NCBI GenBank assembly: GCA_023205875.1
Contig: CP060760.1
Span: forward strand, 1 to 64,000
Origin: Chloropicon primus
Lineage: Eukaryota > Chlorophyta > Chloropicophyceae > Chloropicales > Chloropicaceae
Length of the DNA stretch: 64,000 bases
Direction of reading: 5' to 3'
The notes beneath the pieces were generated by a model. It saw only the letters and a program-made list of their open reading frames with translations. It ran no database searches and was not told the DNA's origin. The position numbers were made by a program, and so were the translations under genes. This document shows positions 9,453 through 18,676 of the stretch, piece by piece (position 1 is the first letter of the stretch; each line of letters starts with the position of its first letter).

Positions 9453-11033
9453 TTACTTTGCGAGCAGCAGCATGTTTTCCCCCGTCATGATCCTCGGGCA
9501 GTACTTGACGAATTGGGTCGACAGGAAGCCGTTCTGCCGAAGCCAGGCGATCCTGCACAAGTCCAAGAGCCTCTTGCACGCGAGGCCGGCTTTGATCCTT
9601 TCCGGCATTTTCAAATTGCCAAACATCTTCCGCTTCCTCTCTTCCGCAGCCTCGTCGTCCTTGGCCTCATCCTTTTTGACGTGGTCGTGGCCGCAGCAAG
9701 CCCAGCCAGTCATCCAGGAAATCAGCTGAAAGTCCTGCGCAGTCAGACCGAGGTCCTCGAAGACCTCCTTTGCGACGAAGGCTCTCCAGGTGCACTTGTG
9801 GTGGCAGCAGGACGCGATGCAGAGACTCTGCAGAGCGACGCCCGAAGACTCGCGGGACGTTTTGCAGATCTGGAGCGCCATGTCCGTGGCGCCCCCGCAC
9901 AGGTGCTTGCCCACCACGCAAACCCGCCTGTCGGCGAGGGACTTGACCTTGTCCATCGCAAAATCCTTGAGATCGCACTGAAACCTCTCCACCTTCATCC
10001 CCTCCTCGTGGCTGATCTCCCTGTCCGCCTTGAGCGAGAAGCACTGGTTATCCACGAGCAAAAGGTGGGAGAAGCCCATGCTCTTCACCCACATCGTCCC
10101 GAGGTGCCCTTTTCCGGCACCAAGCTCCACCACGGATCGACTCTCGCGACTCCCCTCGGCCTCCCCGGTCCGCGGGAAAAAATCAACGTAGTGGCCGATC
10201 ATGCTCACCTGCTGCTGGATGTGCCTGGTCTTGTACTTTCGAGCCGCAAGGTGAGAATTTGCGGGGGAGAACTCCCCGTCCCCGAACCAAGCGTCACACT
10301 CCTTTGGCCGCCGCAGCAGTCCCTCGCCACTGACGCCCCCCTCCCCCTCCCCCTCCCCCTCGACGACCGCCGCCGTGGGGTCGTGGTCCTCCCGCCACCG
10401 GAGCCTCTCGGCCAGCGTGTCCATCGAGCGATGAATTTTGGACACCAGCGCCCGGATCTCTTCCCCCCCGAGCGCCACGATGCGTTCCTTCCTCTCCTTG
10501 GTCGGTATGTCCGGCCGCCCCTCCTCCTCCTGTCCCACGTTCGCGTCCTCCACATAATACGGTTCCTGGTGCAGACTTTTCATCCTCTTCAGTGACTGGC
10601 ACTTCTTGAGGTGTTTCTGGAGCTCGTCCTTGAAGATGGTGTGCCTTGGGTCCACGGGACACGGGATTCTTGGTCTGTTGTCCACCACCCGGTGGTTCCC
10701 GCAGTACACGTCCCCCTCACACGCCTCAAAGTGACAGTACCTCCCCTTCTTCTTGAGATAAAATATGCACTTGCCCTTCTCCTTCCACAGAGCCAAAGCC
10801 GCTTGACCCTCCGCCGTGTGAACATCCTTCGGCATCGTGTACAACGCATCCTTGCCCTTCTTCCTCTTCCCCTTGGCCCCCTTGCCAGGACTAGGAGCAC
10901 CACCTCCACCCCCATGACCATTGGCCTCCCCCTTGGCCCCCTTGCCAGGACTAGGAGCACCACCTCCACCCCCATGACCATTGGCCTTCCCCTGGTGTTG
11001 GTTTTGTTGTTCCCTCCTTCGCTTCCCGTTCAT
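9453..11033 (-). CDS. TRM13: tRNA 2'-O-methyltransferase TRM13
   Basis: This enzyme methylates the 2'-OH of the nucleotide at tRNA position 4. The order of domains is diagnostic: a TRM13-type CCCH zinc finger (CIFYLKKKGRYCHFEACEG, YCGNH), a CHHC U11-48K-like finger (CPVDPRHTIFKDELQKHLKKC), then a Rossmann methyltransferase with VVELGAGKGHLG, GKHLCGGATDMAL and a C-terminal CCHHKCTW. Near the N terminus a 20-residue Gly-rich unit (NGHGGGGGAPSPGKGAKG) occurs twice, from an exact 60-bp DNA duplication. The first ATG is at 11033 (526 aa); GTG at 11051 is not used as a start. It is convergent with AUH with only 74 bases between stops. Intronless. Confidence 0.95.
   Translation of the reverse strand: MNGKRRREQQNQHQGKANGHGGGGGAPSPGKGAKGEANGHGGGGGAPSPGKGAKGKRKKGKDALYTMPKDVHTAEGQAALALWKEKGKCIFYLKKKGRYCHFEACEGDVYCGNHRVVDNRPRIPCPVDPRHTIFKDELQKHLKKCQSLKRMKSLHQEPYYVEDANVGQEEEGRPDIPTKERKERIVALGGEEIRALVSKIHRSMDTLAERLRWREDHDPTAAVVEGEGEGEGGVSGEGLLRRPKECDAWFGDGEFSPANSHLAARKYKTRHIQQQVSMIGHYVDFFPRTGEAEGSRESRSVVELGAGKGHLGTMWVKSMGFSHLLLVDNQCFSLKADREISHEEGMKVERFQCDLKDFAMDKVKSLADRRVCVVGKHLCGGATDMALQICKTSRESSGVALQSLCIASCCHHKCTWRAFVAKEVFEDLGLTAQDFQLISWMTGWACCGHDHVKKDEAKDDEAAEERKRKMFGNLKMPERIKAGLACKRLLDLCRIAWLRQNGFLSTQFVKYCPRIMTGENMLLLAK
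10871..10990. repeat. 60-bp tandem duplication inside TRM13
   Basis: Two head-to-tail copies of a 60-bp unit lie at 10871-10930 and 10931-10990, essentially identical apart from the last bases. The unit is a multiple of three and adds 20 Gly-rich residues to the TRM13 N-terminal tail without disturbing the frame. Its near-perfect identity points to a very recent event, and copy number could differ between strains. Confidence 0.85.
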
Positions 11034-11116
11034 CCCGAGGACCAGGTGCACCCCAATGACAAGTCCTCCTCAGAGCGAATTGTCTCTAGAAAGATCGCGC
11101 CAGGATCGATCCTTCC

Positions 11117-11154
<38 letters not shown>

Positions 11155-11694
11155 CCAATCCCTTCTCGATGCCGATGCCTCAAGCTCTTTGATGCCTCAA
11201 GCTCTTTCCCGTCCTCCCATCTTCCTCAGAGCACCGTTTCTTTCGTGCGAGGGTTCTACGGAAAGATCTCGAGACAAGGCTTTCGCTTGTTCCGTCCTCC
11301 CCTTCGACCTGGTCCTCCGCCCTTCCCTGCGCCGCGATGGCGTCCTGCCTCTCCCTCTCGTCCTCTCCCTCTCCCGCGCTTTTCTGGTCCACGAGGAAGA
11401 AGCGCGCGGCGGAGAGGACGAGGACGAGAGGACGAGGAGAGGAGAGCGCGGTCGGGAGGACGAGAGGACGAGAGGACGAGGACCTCGTCACACCACTCCC
11501 TAAACACCAAACACAAACCGCATACCCTTCTCCTTCTCTCCTTGGGATTCCATTCAGCATTCAACCGAGGCGAAGGCGAAGGCTCGAGCATTGAGCATTG
11601 AGCATTGAGCATCCATAGCGTAGCGTAGCGTAGGGCTTGAGAGCACGGAGCAGTGGAGGGTAGGGGTAGGGGTAGGGGTAGGGGTAGGGGTAGG
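11034..11694. promoter_or_regulatory. Divergent promoter region, repeat-rich
   Basis: Shared upstream region of TRM13 (minus) and TRAPPC11 (plus). It contains a (TC)n run at 11120-11152, a GAGGAC/GACGAG purine stretch at 11395-11480, four GAGCATT heptamers at 11586-11612, AGCGT repeats at 11617-11635 and the GGGGTA array described separately. No gene is supported; the open frames here translate to low-complexity Arg/Ser/Pro sequence. Confidence 0.5.
11658..11694 (+). repeat. GGGGTA array touching the TRAPPC11 start, G-quadruplex candidate
   Basis: A GGG run is followed by five GGGG runs, each separated by TA, ending directly at the ATG at 11695. Four or more G4 runs with 2-nt loops is an ideal intramolecular G-quadruplex pattern. 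It lies on the coding strand, so it would be present in the 5' UTR of the mRNA if transcription starts upstream. It could restrain or tune translation; this is inference. Confidence 0.8.
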
Positions 11695-14600
11695 ATGGAG
11701 GGGAAGTCTTTTGCAGGGAGCGTGGTGGTGGGCCGTGCTCGTGGTATGTCTGCTGCGGTGGAGAAGGTGTTTCGTGGTGTGCTACCGCAGGCGCCGCCCT
11801 TGCCCTTGGTGGCCTTCGTTGGGAAGCCACAGGTGCACAAAGTGGTTGGGAATTATTTGCGTTCGAGGTTGTTCATGAACTCCGTGGGAGTCACCGAGGC
11901 AGAGAACGCGAGAAAGCTTTTCCCTCCCAGGAAGAACCAGCAGGCGGAGCACCAGGAAGGACATGGGCATGGACCAGGGGACCCTGGAGACCTCCGCCAC
12001 TCCGGTTCCCAAGAGAATATCCAACAGGGTTGGATGATAGACGGGTGCGTGAAGACGCGTTGGTTTGAGAAGCACCGCAAGTGTCATCCGGCCTGCGTGG
12101 TGCTCTTCTTGTCCTTCGAGGACTTCTCGGGGGATCCGCAGCAGTGGACGGAGTGCTGCTCGGCGGTGGATCAGGTCTCCCAGGCCGCCAAGCAGAGGGA
12201 CGCCAAGGTGTGCGTCTGCGTCCTGGCTTCCAAGAGGGACGGCCACGAGCTGCCCGAGGACAGGGTGACGTCCATCAAAAGGCGGCTCGTGACTGACCCC
12301 AAGTACGTGACGATGATTGACATCGAGGACGAGGTCGATCTGAAGCTGCTGGGCACCCTGCTCCAGGAGTTGTCGGGGATGTATTACAGAGACATGGTCA
12401 CGAGGCTGAGGAAGAAAATGGAGACGGTGAACTCCTTGACGAGGAAGAGGGAGAAGCAAAGGAACTCGGGGGGGCAGTCGGACATCCATGGGAAGAAGGA
12501 GGAGAGGGAGGAGCTTCGGATGAAGGTGAGGATCTTGGTCAAGATAGGGACGATGTGCGAGTTCGTGCAGGACTGGAGGGCCGCGTTGCAAGCGTACCAG
12601 CAGGCTTACACGTGCGTTGGGGACCTCTTCAGCGCCTCCCAAAATCCTACAGGGATGGCCTCGGTGATTGAGGACGACGTCTGCTACCTCCAGGAAGCGA
12701 GGGAGGCTCTGTCCGTTGCCGAGAGCTTGATTGCCAAGGTCACGACCCTCCTCCTCATCCAGCACAACTGGGTGGTGAAGAATAGCGCGCAGGCAAGTCC
12801 GCAGCAGGGGCAGGGGACTCCTGCAGACGGCCGCACAACGAGCACGCCCCACCTGGAGGACGCTATTCAACTCTTCCAGCACCATATCAACATCTTTCGG
12901 CTTCCTCTGGGCAGGAACCCCTCACTTCTGAAGCACCTCGAGGACAAGCACGGGTTGGATCTGGTGGAGGTTTACGAGGCCGTGCACTGGTCTTGGGTCT
13001 CCTACCAATACAAAAAGTTTGCAAAGCTGCTGATGGAGCACGTGGCGAGCGATCTGCTGCTGAAGCTCGGGGCCCATCCCTCGTACTACTTGTCTTGCGC
13101 TGCCCACTATGCCATCATGAGGAGGCAGTGCTACGAGAGCAGCCAGTCGAGGAAGATGACGATGGAGCACAGTGGGCAAGACATGTCAGGGTCGGCCCCC
13201 GGTGGGGGCAATGGCCAGTTGGGCTCGAGGACCAGCATGGAAGCCACCAGAGTCATGTTTGCGGCGGGGAAGTGCCGGGTGATGTCCGGTGACTACTTGG
13301 GCCAATGGGAGATCTCGGCCGAGGGAAGACCGAAGCGGAAAATGACCGAGAACGAGTTTTTGTGTTTCCTGGAGGACGGGGAGACCAAGGTCAACCACGT
13401 GGAAGCTATTCTGGAGCATCTGAACAGTGCCCAGACTTTATACGATGAGATTGGGCTGCGGAGGCACAAGCTGAAGATTCAGATCGAGTTGGCGGACGAG
13501 TACGTGAGAATAGACAGGATACAGGAGGCGCAGGCGATATTGCTGGAGGTTGCGGCCGTCTACCGCCGCGAGGGCTGGGACAGCCCGCTTGCTGACGTTG
13601 TTTTGAGGCTAAGGAAGTGTGCGCAGCTCCTCAGGAAGACCAGGGAGCATGTCCTCCACAGTTTCGAGCTCTGCGCTTTGGAGAACGTGATGGAAGAGGA
13701 TCAAAGGTTCGCAATCTTCCAGTCCGCTCAGGCCGTGCTCATGAGCCAGATGATGACGAGCGAGACCAACGATGCTGTCAGTCTCATGTCCACCCCAAGC
13801 TTTGAGTTCGACATGAACGATACCGCTGCGTTGAAAACCTGCTTCTCCTGCACTGTCGGGTTCAGGGTGCCCGAGGACCAAGTCGTCCTGGGGTCAGGGG
13901 TGGATGTCCTCGTCGCCTTGAAGTCGAAGGCCCCTCTCCCGGTGGAGATCAGGGCCCTGAAAGCTGCTTTCACTGACGGTGGCTGCGACACGGTCGTGGC
14001 GGCAGGAGAGGGCGCAGCGCAGATCAAGGAAATTCAAGCTGACGGGTCCCACCTGTCCAAGGACGCGATCATTCTGAGTCCTGGGCAGTACCACAAGTTC
14101 TTGCTGCAGGTGACTCCGAGGGAAATTGGACACCTGAAGTGCTCAAGAGTCGAGGTGCTGCTGGGGGACTCTGCGCTTTTGGTGTGGGATTTCGAGAAAG
14201 CTGCCCTGGCGACAGGCGGAAAGAAGCAGGAACTGGCGATGAAGGAGTCGGGCAGCGACCCCCTCTCCCAGATGTCTGGTGTCGTACCAAATCACAGAGG
14301 AATTGTTGTGGATGACCTCAACCTAGGAATCAAGATTGCTCTCTCGGTTCTTTCGCTTCCCCTGTCTGGAGGGTACACCAGGGTTAAGGCCGACATCACC
14401 ACTGACAACGTGAAACTGAACTCGCCTTCGCTTCTGCTGTCAGTTGAGAACGCCAACAGTGATGGGGTAGACGCGCAGAGGAAGGGCGTTGACAGAGGGG
14501 TTTACGTTCTTAAAGCTGACGGGACGAAAAAATGTGAGGGAGCCTTCCAGCTTCCAAGCATGGAGCCTCACTCTCACCTGGAGCAAGAGTTCCTGGTGCA

Positions 14601-15570
14601 CTGTCCCTCCGATGCCGCCTTTGTCTTTTTGGCCAGAGTCACCGCTGACAAGGTCAGGCAGTCTGCAGACGCCGCGATCACCTTGAAGCCCCTGCCCCCC
14701 TTCAACTTTGAGTGCGCACTCAAGTCTTGCCCTTACGAGTTTCCGATGCTGCTGGGCAGCCAGGTGAAGGCCAAGGAGCTGGAGTCCCTTGAGAACACCG
14801 CGGCGCGCATTCCGCCAAAGGAGAACTTTGTCGTCTTTGCTTCCATCGTATCGTCGTGCCCCTCGGATCTCGAGGTGCTTTCCATCAACTTTGACGGGCG
14901 GGGAGATGGCGTCCGCCTCAGGTCCCCAGAGGGGCAGTACGAGATGCCTTGCACGCTGTGCGAGCAAGAGAGCTTCGGCCTGGTCGGTTACGCGAACATT
15001 GACGGCTCCTTCCCCGGCGGGTCCTTCGGGACCTTGCAGATACGGTGGAGGCAGATGAACGAGGGGTACGGAGACCTTGTCGCAGAAAGCTTGTTCCAGC
15101 TTCCGACGATTATGGTGACCCACCCACCCTGCAAGGTGAACTGCTCGTACCCCACAAGGACGATTGTGGGCGAGGCATTCCCCCTTTCCATTCGGATCGA
15201 GAACACCACCCACGTCCTCCAGGACTTTGACGTGGATATGCAGGACGGGCAGGGCTTCATCTACAGCGGTTACAAGTCCACCAAGGAGCAGGTTCTGCCC
15301 CACGACACCAACGAGCTGACTTGGAACCTCGTCCCCGTGGCCACCGGCATGATGAAGCTTCCGACCGTGAGGATTCGCTCCGCGGGGCAGAAGGTGGAGC
15401 TCAGCGTTCCCGTTTCCCATGGGAACATCTTTGTGAGGCCCCAGCAGGGCGATCTTGGCTTGCAGGAACAGGCCCACGTCGTCGTGCCAGCCAAACCCAG
15501 GCAAGATGCTGCTCCGCCTGCTGCAGCACCTGTTGCCAGCCAGGGGAACGAAGACCTCATCAGCCTGTGA
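11695..15570 (+). CDS. TRAPPC11: TRAPP complex subunit 11 (foie gras)
   Basis: A 1291-aa subunit of the TRAPP III tethering complex, acting in ER-Golgi traffic and autophagy. The N-terminal third reads as the foie-gras region: VCVCVLASKRDGHELPEDR, an RRLVTDPKYVTMID helix, and EDAIQLFQHHINIFRLPLG, which is typical of TRAPPC11. Helical TPR-like repeats follow to about residue 690, then a series of beta-sandwich modules to the C terminus, ending in an Ala/Pro tail. The length is in the range for animal TRAPPC11 (about 1130 aa), slightly longer. The ATG at 11695 is the first in frame after the GGGGTA array; the GTG at 11653 would translate the array as Gly-Arg repeats. Intronless. Convergent with the downstream carrier gene (179-bp spacer). 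Confidence 0.88.
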   Translation: MEGKSFAGSVVVGRARGMSAAVEKVFRGVLPQAPPLPLVAFVGKPQVHKVVGNYLRSRLFMNSVGVTEAENARKLFPPRKNQQAEHQEGHGHGPGDPGDLRHSGSQENIQQGWMIDGCVKTRWFEKHRKCHPACVVLFLSFEDFSGDPQQWTECCSAVDQVSQAAKQRDAKVCVCVLASKRDGHELPEDRVTSIKRRLVTDPKYVTMIDIEDEVDLKLLGTLLQELSGMYYRDMVTRLRKKMETVNSLTRKREKQRNSGGQSDIHGKKEEREELRMKVRILVKIGTMCEFVQDWRAALQAYQQAYTCVGDLFSASQNPTGMASVIEDDVCYLQEAREALSVAESLIAKVTTLLLIQHNWVVKNSAQASPQQGQGTPADGRTTSTPHLEDAIQLFQHHINIFRLPLGRNPSLLKHLEDKHGLDLVEVYEAVHWSWVSYQYKKFAKLLMEHVASDLLLKLGAHPSYYLSCAAHYAIMRRQCYESSQSRKMTMEHSGQDMSGSAPGGGNGQLGSRTSMEATRVMFAAGKCRVMSGDYLGQWEISAEGRPKRKMTENEFLCFLEDGETKVNHVEAILEHLNSAQTLYDEIGLRRHKLKIQIELADEYVRIDRIQEAQAILLEVAAVYRREGWDSPLADVVLRLRKCAQLLRKTREHVLHSFELCALENVMEEDQRFAIFQSAQAVLMSQMMTSETNDAVSLMSTPSFEFDMNDTAALKTCFSCTVGFRVPEDQVVLGSGVDVLVALKSKAPLPVEIRALKAAFTDGGCDTVVAAGEGAAQIKEIQADGSHLSKDAIILSPGQYHKFLLQVTPREIGHLKCSRVEVLLGDSALLVWDFEKAALATGGKKQELAMKESGSDPLSQMSGVVPNHRGIVVDDLNLGIKIALSVLSLPLSGGYTRVKADITTDNVKLNSPSLLLSVENANSDGVDAQRKGVDRGVYVLKADGTKKCEGAFQLPSMEPHSHLEQEFLVHCPSDAAFVFLARVTADKVRQSADAAITLKPLPPFNFECALKSCPYEFPMLLGSQVKAKELESLENTAARIPPKENFVVFASIVSSCPSDLEVLSINFDGRGDGVRLRSPEGQYEMPCTLCEQESFGLVGYANIDGSFPGGSFGTLQIRWRQMNEGYGDLVAESLFQLPTIMVTHPPCKVNCSYPTRTIVGEAFPLSIRIENTTHVLQDFDVDMQDGQGFIYSGYKSTKEQVLPHDTNELTWNLVPVATGMMKLPTVRIRSAGQKVELSVPVSHGNIFVRPQQGDLGLQEQAHVVVPAKPRQDAAPPAAAPVASQGNEDLISL

Positions 15571-15749
15571 TTGTGATTCGTTTTCGTGATAGTCATAAAA
15601 CTTTATATTGTTTGTGTATGTGTGAAAAGGATTAAAATACAAAACACGGGCAATCGCGGCAACGCGCGAACTGGGTCCACTCTCGCCCCCCGCTATGAAT
15701 GATCCCCCCCCCCTCTCTAGTATCTCTAGTAGTAGAATGAAAGAATCCC

Positions 15750-16865
15750 TTAGTTTTGAGTGCGTGCAGCGCGTGGCTCGCTTTGGTTCGGGTTCAAGGC
15801 CATGGTCTCCTTGGCATTCCTTTTCCTCCTCTCAAGCTTCGTCTCTTCATTTTTACACGACGAGGACGACGACGACGCCTTTTTGTCCTTCCCGAAGTCT
15901 TCCAGCCTGTCCTGCATGCTCGTGAGCTCAGCCAAGAGGCAGAGCGTGATGATGGTGTGGGGAGCCTGCCTGAAAAAGTAAGGGCCGAACCCCGCGTAGA
16001 ACCTCATGGGCCCGTGTTTGCTGAGAGTCTTCCTGGCGCAGTCGAAGGCGCTCTTGTAAGGGAGCTTCCCGAACTGGTTGGGCTGCATGCTTTGCACCTG
16101 ACTCTTGACGTAATCGAACGGCATGGAGAACGTGGCTCCCACGAACCCTCCGACCACCGAGCCCCCAAAGACGCTGACGACCCCACCCTTCTTGGCCCCC
16201 AAATTCTCCAGCATGTCCCTTGCCTGGTCCGCGCTCGCGAGCTGGCCCAAGTTCACCGCCATGCATCGGGTGACCGTCATGAAGCTCCCCCTCCACAGGC
16301 CCAGGACTCCTTCGCCCTTGACCGTCCTGACCACGCAGTCCAGGACGCCCTTGTAGTTCTTCCTTAGGTGGGCGGGCAGGGCGTTGTCCGCGGTCAGTCG
16401 CACGACCGCGAGGTCCGCGGGGTTGCCCACCACCGCGCCGACGGCCCCAGCGGCAAGGGCGCAGAGGCCCTTCTCCCAGAACGGGAGCTGGAGGTCCTCC
16501 TTCTCTCCCTTTCTCCCATTGGCCTCCGCCTTGTCCCTCCTCCTCTTCTTGGCGCTGTTCGACAGCGTCCTGAAGACGCCGAGCCTCGTCATCCCGTACG
16601 TCATCTGCCTCGCCAGTCCGGCGTCCAGGCCCTTGTACATCCCCCTGAAGCCCTCGTCCCTGAGAATCTTTTTCGCCAGAGGCACCAAGCTCATCTTGCT
16701 CCCGAGCTGGTACCTCATTTTGAACACGTCCGCGGGCTGCACGGCGAGGAGAGCGGCACTGGCTGCAACACACCCGTTGACGAAGGGTTGGGCCGTGTGC
16801 CACGCCCTCTTGGCCGCGTTCCCCCTTCCCTCCAACTCCAACTCGAGTTTGCCCTTCTTCTCCAT
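15750..16865 (-). CDS. Mitochondrial carrier, oxoglutarate/malate (dicarboxylate) type
   Basis: A 371-aa member of the mitochondrial carrier family (SLC25) with three repeats. The carrier signatures are QPADVFKMRYQL, NPADLAVVRLTADN and MPFDYVKSQVQSMQP. The second repeat (ADLAVVRLTADNALP, GVLGLWRGSFMTVTRCMAVNLGQLA) resembles oxoglutarate/malate carriers more than other family members. It would exchange 2-oxoglutarate or other dicarboxylates across the inner membrane, in line with the malate dehydrogenase and aconitase in this window. The start is ATG 16865; the TTG at 16886 is not used. A charged Ser/Lys-rich C-terminal tail of ~45 residues is an unusual addition. Substrate is inferred from similarity only. 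Confidence 0.88.
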   Translation of the reverse strand: MEKKGKLELELEGRGNAAKRAWHTAQPFVNGCVAASAALLAVQPADVFKMRYQLGSKMSLVPLAKKILRDEGFRGMYKGLDAGLARQMTYGMTRLGVFRTLSNSAKKRRRDKAEANGRKGEKEDLQLPFWEKGLCALAAGAVGAVVGNPADLAVVRLTADNALPAHLRKNYKGVLDCVVRTVKGEGVLGLWRGSFMTVTRCMAVNLGQLASADQARDMLENLGAKKGGVVSVFGGSVVGGFVGATFSMPFDYVKSQVQSMQPNQFGKLPYKSAFDCARKTLSKHGPMRFYAGFGPYFFRQAPHTIITLCLLAELTSMQDRLEDFGKDKKASSSSSSCKNEETKLERRKRNAKETMALNPNQSEPRAARTQN

Positions 16866-17667
16866 CTTTGAGTTTTCAAAAGGCAAGCCAGAGGTATTAG
16901 GTGAGGATGATGATGATGATAAGGAGGAGGAGGAGGAGGTTGTTCTTCACAACTCAGAACAACTTGGTGGTGGTGCAACTCTGGTTCATGTATTACTTCG
17001 TACTGTTCCCGGTCCCTCCTCCTCAAAGTCAGTAAGTATCCAACGAGCAAACAAGTCGTTCTCGTTCTCGTTCTTGTTGTTGTTGTTCTTGTTGTTGTTG
17101 TTGTTGTTGTTGGTGGTGGTATGGTATGGTACCACTTGTCGGTCGATGCCTCGACTGGACCCTTTACCTTTACCTGTCCTGACCTGTCCTGGTTTGGATT
17201 CCGTTCCAGACGTTGGCCCCAGGAGAACACGACCACGAAGCGCGAAGGAGAAGCACAAGGAGGAAGAGAACGAGGAGAACGAGGAGTCCTTCTTCCTTCT
17301 TCCTTCTTCCTTATTCCTTTCCAAGACACGAAACCATGGATGCGATGGATGCCTTTCCTTTCCTTTCCTTTCCTTGGAGGGGTGTGTTTCCAAGATCCAG
17401 TGCTGGATGGTGTCCGTGGGATGAGTGCCCCTCTCGGTACACTGCTTCCCCGCCCTAGGGTTTCCGACCGCCAACGAACAGAGAGAAGAGAGAGGCGGTG
17501 GCGGAGCGCACGGAGCACAGGGAGCAAAGCCAAGGCAAAGGCGAAGGCAAAGGCGCAACAACCAGAGGAAGGACAATTGACGACAGGACACGATAGGATT
17601 GGACTGGTCTGAGTTACTTTTTTTTATATAGATACACGAACACGAACACGAAGAGAAGGAGGAGAAG
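16866..17667. promoter_or_regulatory. Divergent intergenic region, simple repeats
   Basis: About 800 bases between the carrier (minus) and the next gene (plus). It includes GATGATGAT/GAGGAGGAG runs (16906-16940), a GTTGTT-type run (17060-17115), GTATG repeats, and CCTTT pentamers (17355-17378). No protein-coding gene is supported, although long open frames cross it; their translations are Thr, Asn or Arg homopolymers from the repeats. It should contain two outward-facing promoters. Confidence 0.5.
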
Positions 17668-18513
17668 ATGTTGTCTCGTGTGTTGAGGGGAGTGGCGGGG
17701 GTGGCCAGTCAAGCGAAGAGTGGAATGGGTGGAATGGGTGTGGCTGCTGCTGCCACGGCGGTGGGAAATGCAATGCCTGCGGGTACGAGCATGCGCCATG
17801 GGTACTCTGCGGCCGCGGGAGGAGACTTCGTGCTTGACTTCTTGAAGGAGGACCTCGAGGCGTACGAGACGTATTTGGAGGAGTGCCGGAAGGTGTACTA
17901 CCCTCTGGGGGAGAGCGACGACAAGGCCAAGGTGAAGAAGTTCGCCGAGGAGCTCGAGGCGGCGAAGAAGAAGGCCAAGGTGCCCACGACGGTGGAGAGG
18001 CAGCAGCAGCTCTTGGGTTTCTTCAAGTGGCAGGCAGGGGACTCGGTGAGGGAGTTCTACAACCTCGCCACTCCGCTCATGTCCGCGGAGAACGCCTCCG
18101 GGGCCATGCTCGCCCTGGACGACGTCGAGAAGGAGATCGGCAAGCCCTTGCTCTACTCCGACGCCAAGTCCTTCGAGAAGTTCCAGAAGAAGACTGCCAA
18201 GCTGGTGAAAGAGTACATGGCGAGCGTCAAGGAGAAGACAGGAGTGGCCGGCGAGGAGGTCCTCAAGAACTTGGGCTACTACGAGGCCGTGGCCCACCTC
18301 AAGCAGGTGGAGGAGGACGCCCTCGATGCCGTGAAGCGCGCCAAGGAGGGACCAAGAATCCTCGACCTTAGCCAGCTCGACGAGTTCTCCAAGGAGGAGA
18401 TGGACCAGCTCAAAAAGTTGGGGAACCTCAAGGACGACGACCTCAAGGACGTGAACTTGGACCTGAGGACCATCGCCCAGATGCTCCACAAGGCCAGGAT
18501 GAGCGAGGCCTAA
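17668..18513 (+). CDS. Organelle-targeted helical protein, unidentified
   Basis: A 281-aa protein I do not recognise. The first ~50 residues (MLSRVLRGVAGVASQAKSGM and an Ala/Gly-rich continuation) look like a mitochondrial presequence; a plastid peptide is possible. The rest is rich in Glu, Lys and Ala with long helices and no membrane segment (VRKVYYPL-like and DFLKEDLEAYETYLEECRK, FKWQAGDSVREFYNLATP). The very strong G/C third-position bias, similar to MDH and PsaL in this window, suggests an abundant protein. A green-algal accessory subunit of the mitochondrial ATP synthase or respiratory chain would fit these traits, but I cannot match it to one. The ATG at 17668 is preceded by an A-rich context. 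Intronless. Confidence 0.85.
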   Translation: MLSRVLRGVAGVASQAKSGMGGMGVAAAATAVGNAMPAGTSMRHGYSAAAGGDFVLDFLKEDLEAYETYLEECRKVYYPLGESDDKAKVKKFAEELEAAKKKAKVPTTVERQQQLLGFFKWQAGDSVREFYNLATPLMSAENASGAMLALDDVEKEIGKPLLYSDAKSFEKFQKKTAKLVKEYMASVKEKTGVAGEEVLKNLGYYEAVAHLKQVEEDALDAVKRAKEGPRILDLSQLDEFSKEEMDQLKKLGNLKDDDLKDVNLDLRTIAQMLHKARMSEA

Positions 18514-18676
18514 AGGGAAGACCGCGAGCTTACGAACTGCTAGCCTAGTAGCCGGATGTGCACGACAGTGTCACACGTCGTCACAATGATGATTCTGAAC
18601 GTCGTCGAGAAGCCTTTGCACGTACGCAAAATATATAACACTATCTTTTTTATACATCCTTCTCGCGTCGGAGGAT

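Noticed and set aside
16986-17591. Long minus-strand open frame between carrier and next gene
   Set aside because: Dominated by Asn/Thr runs from a GTT repeat; no conserved domain.
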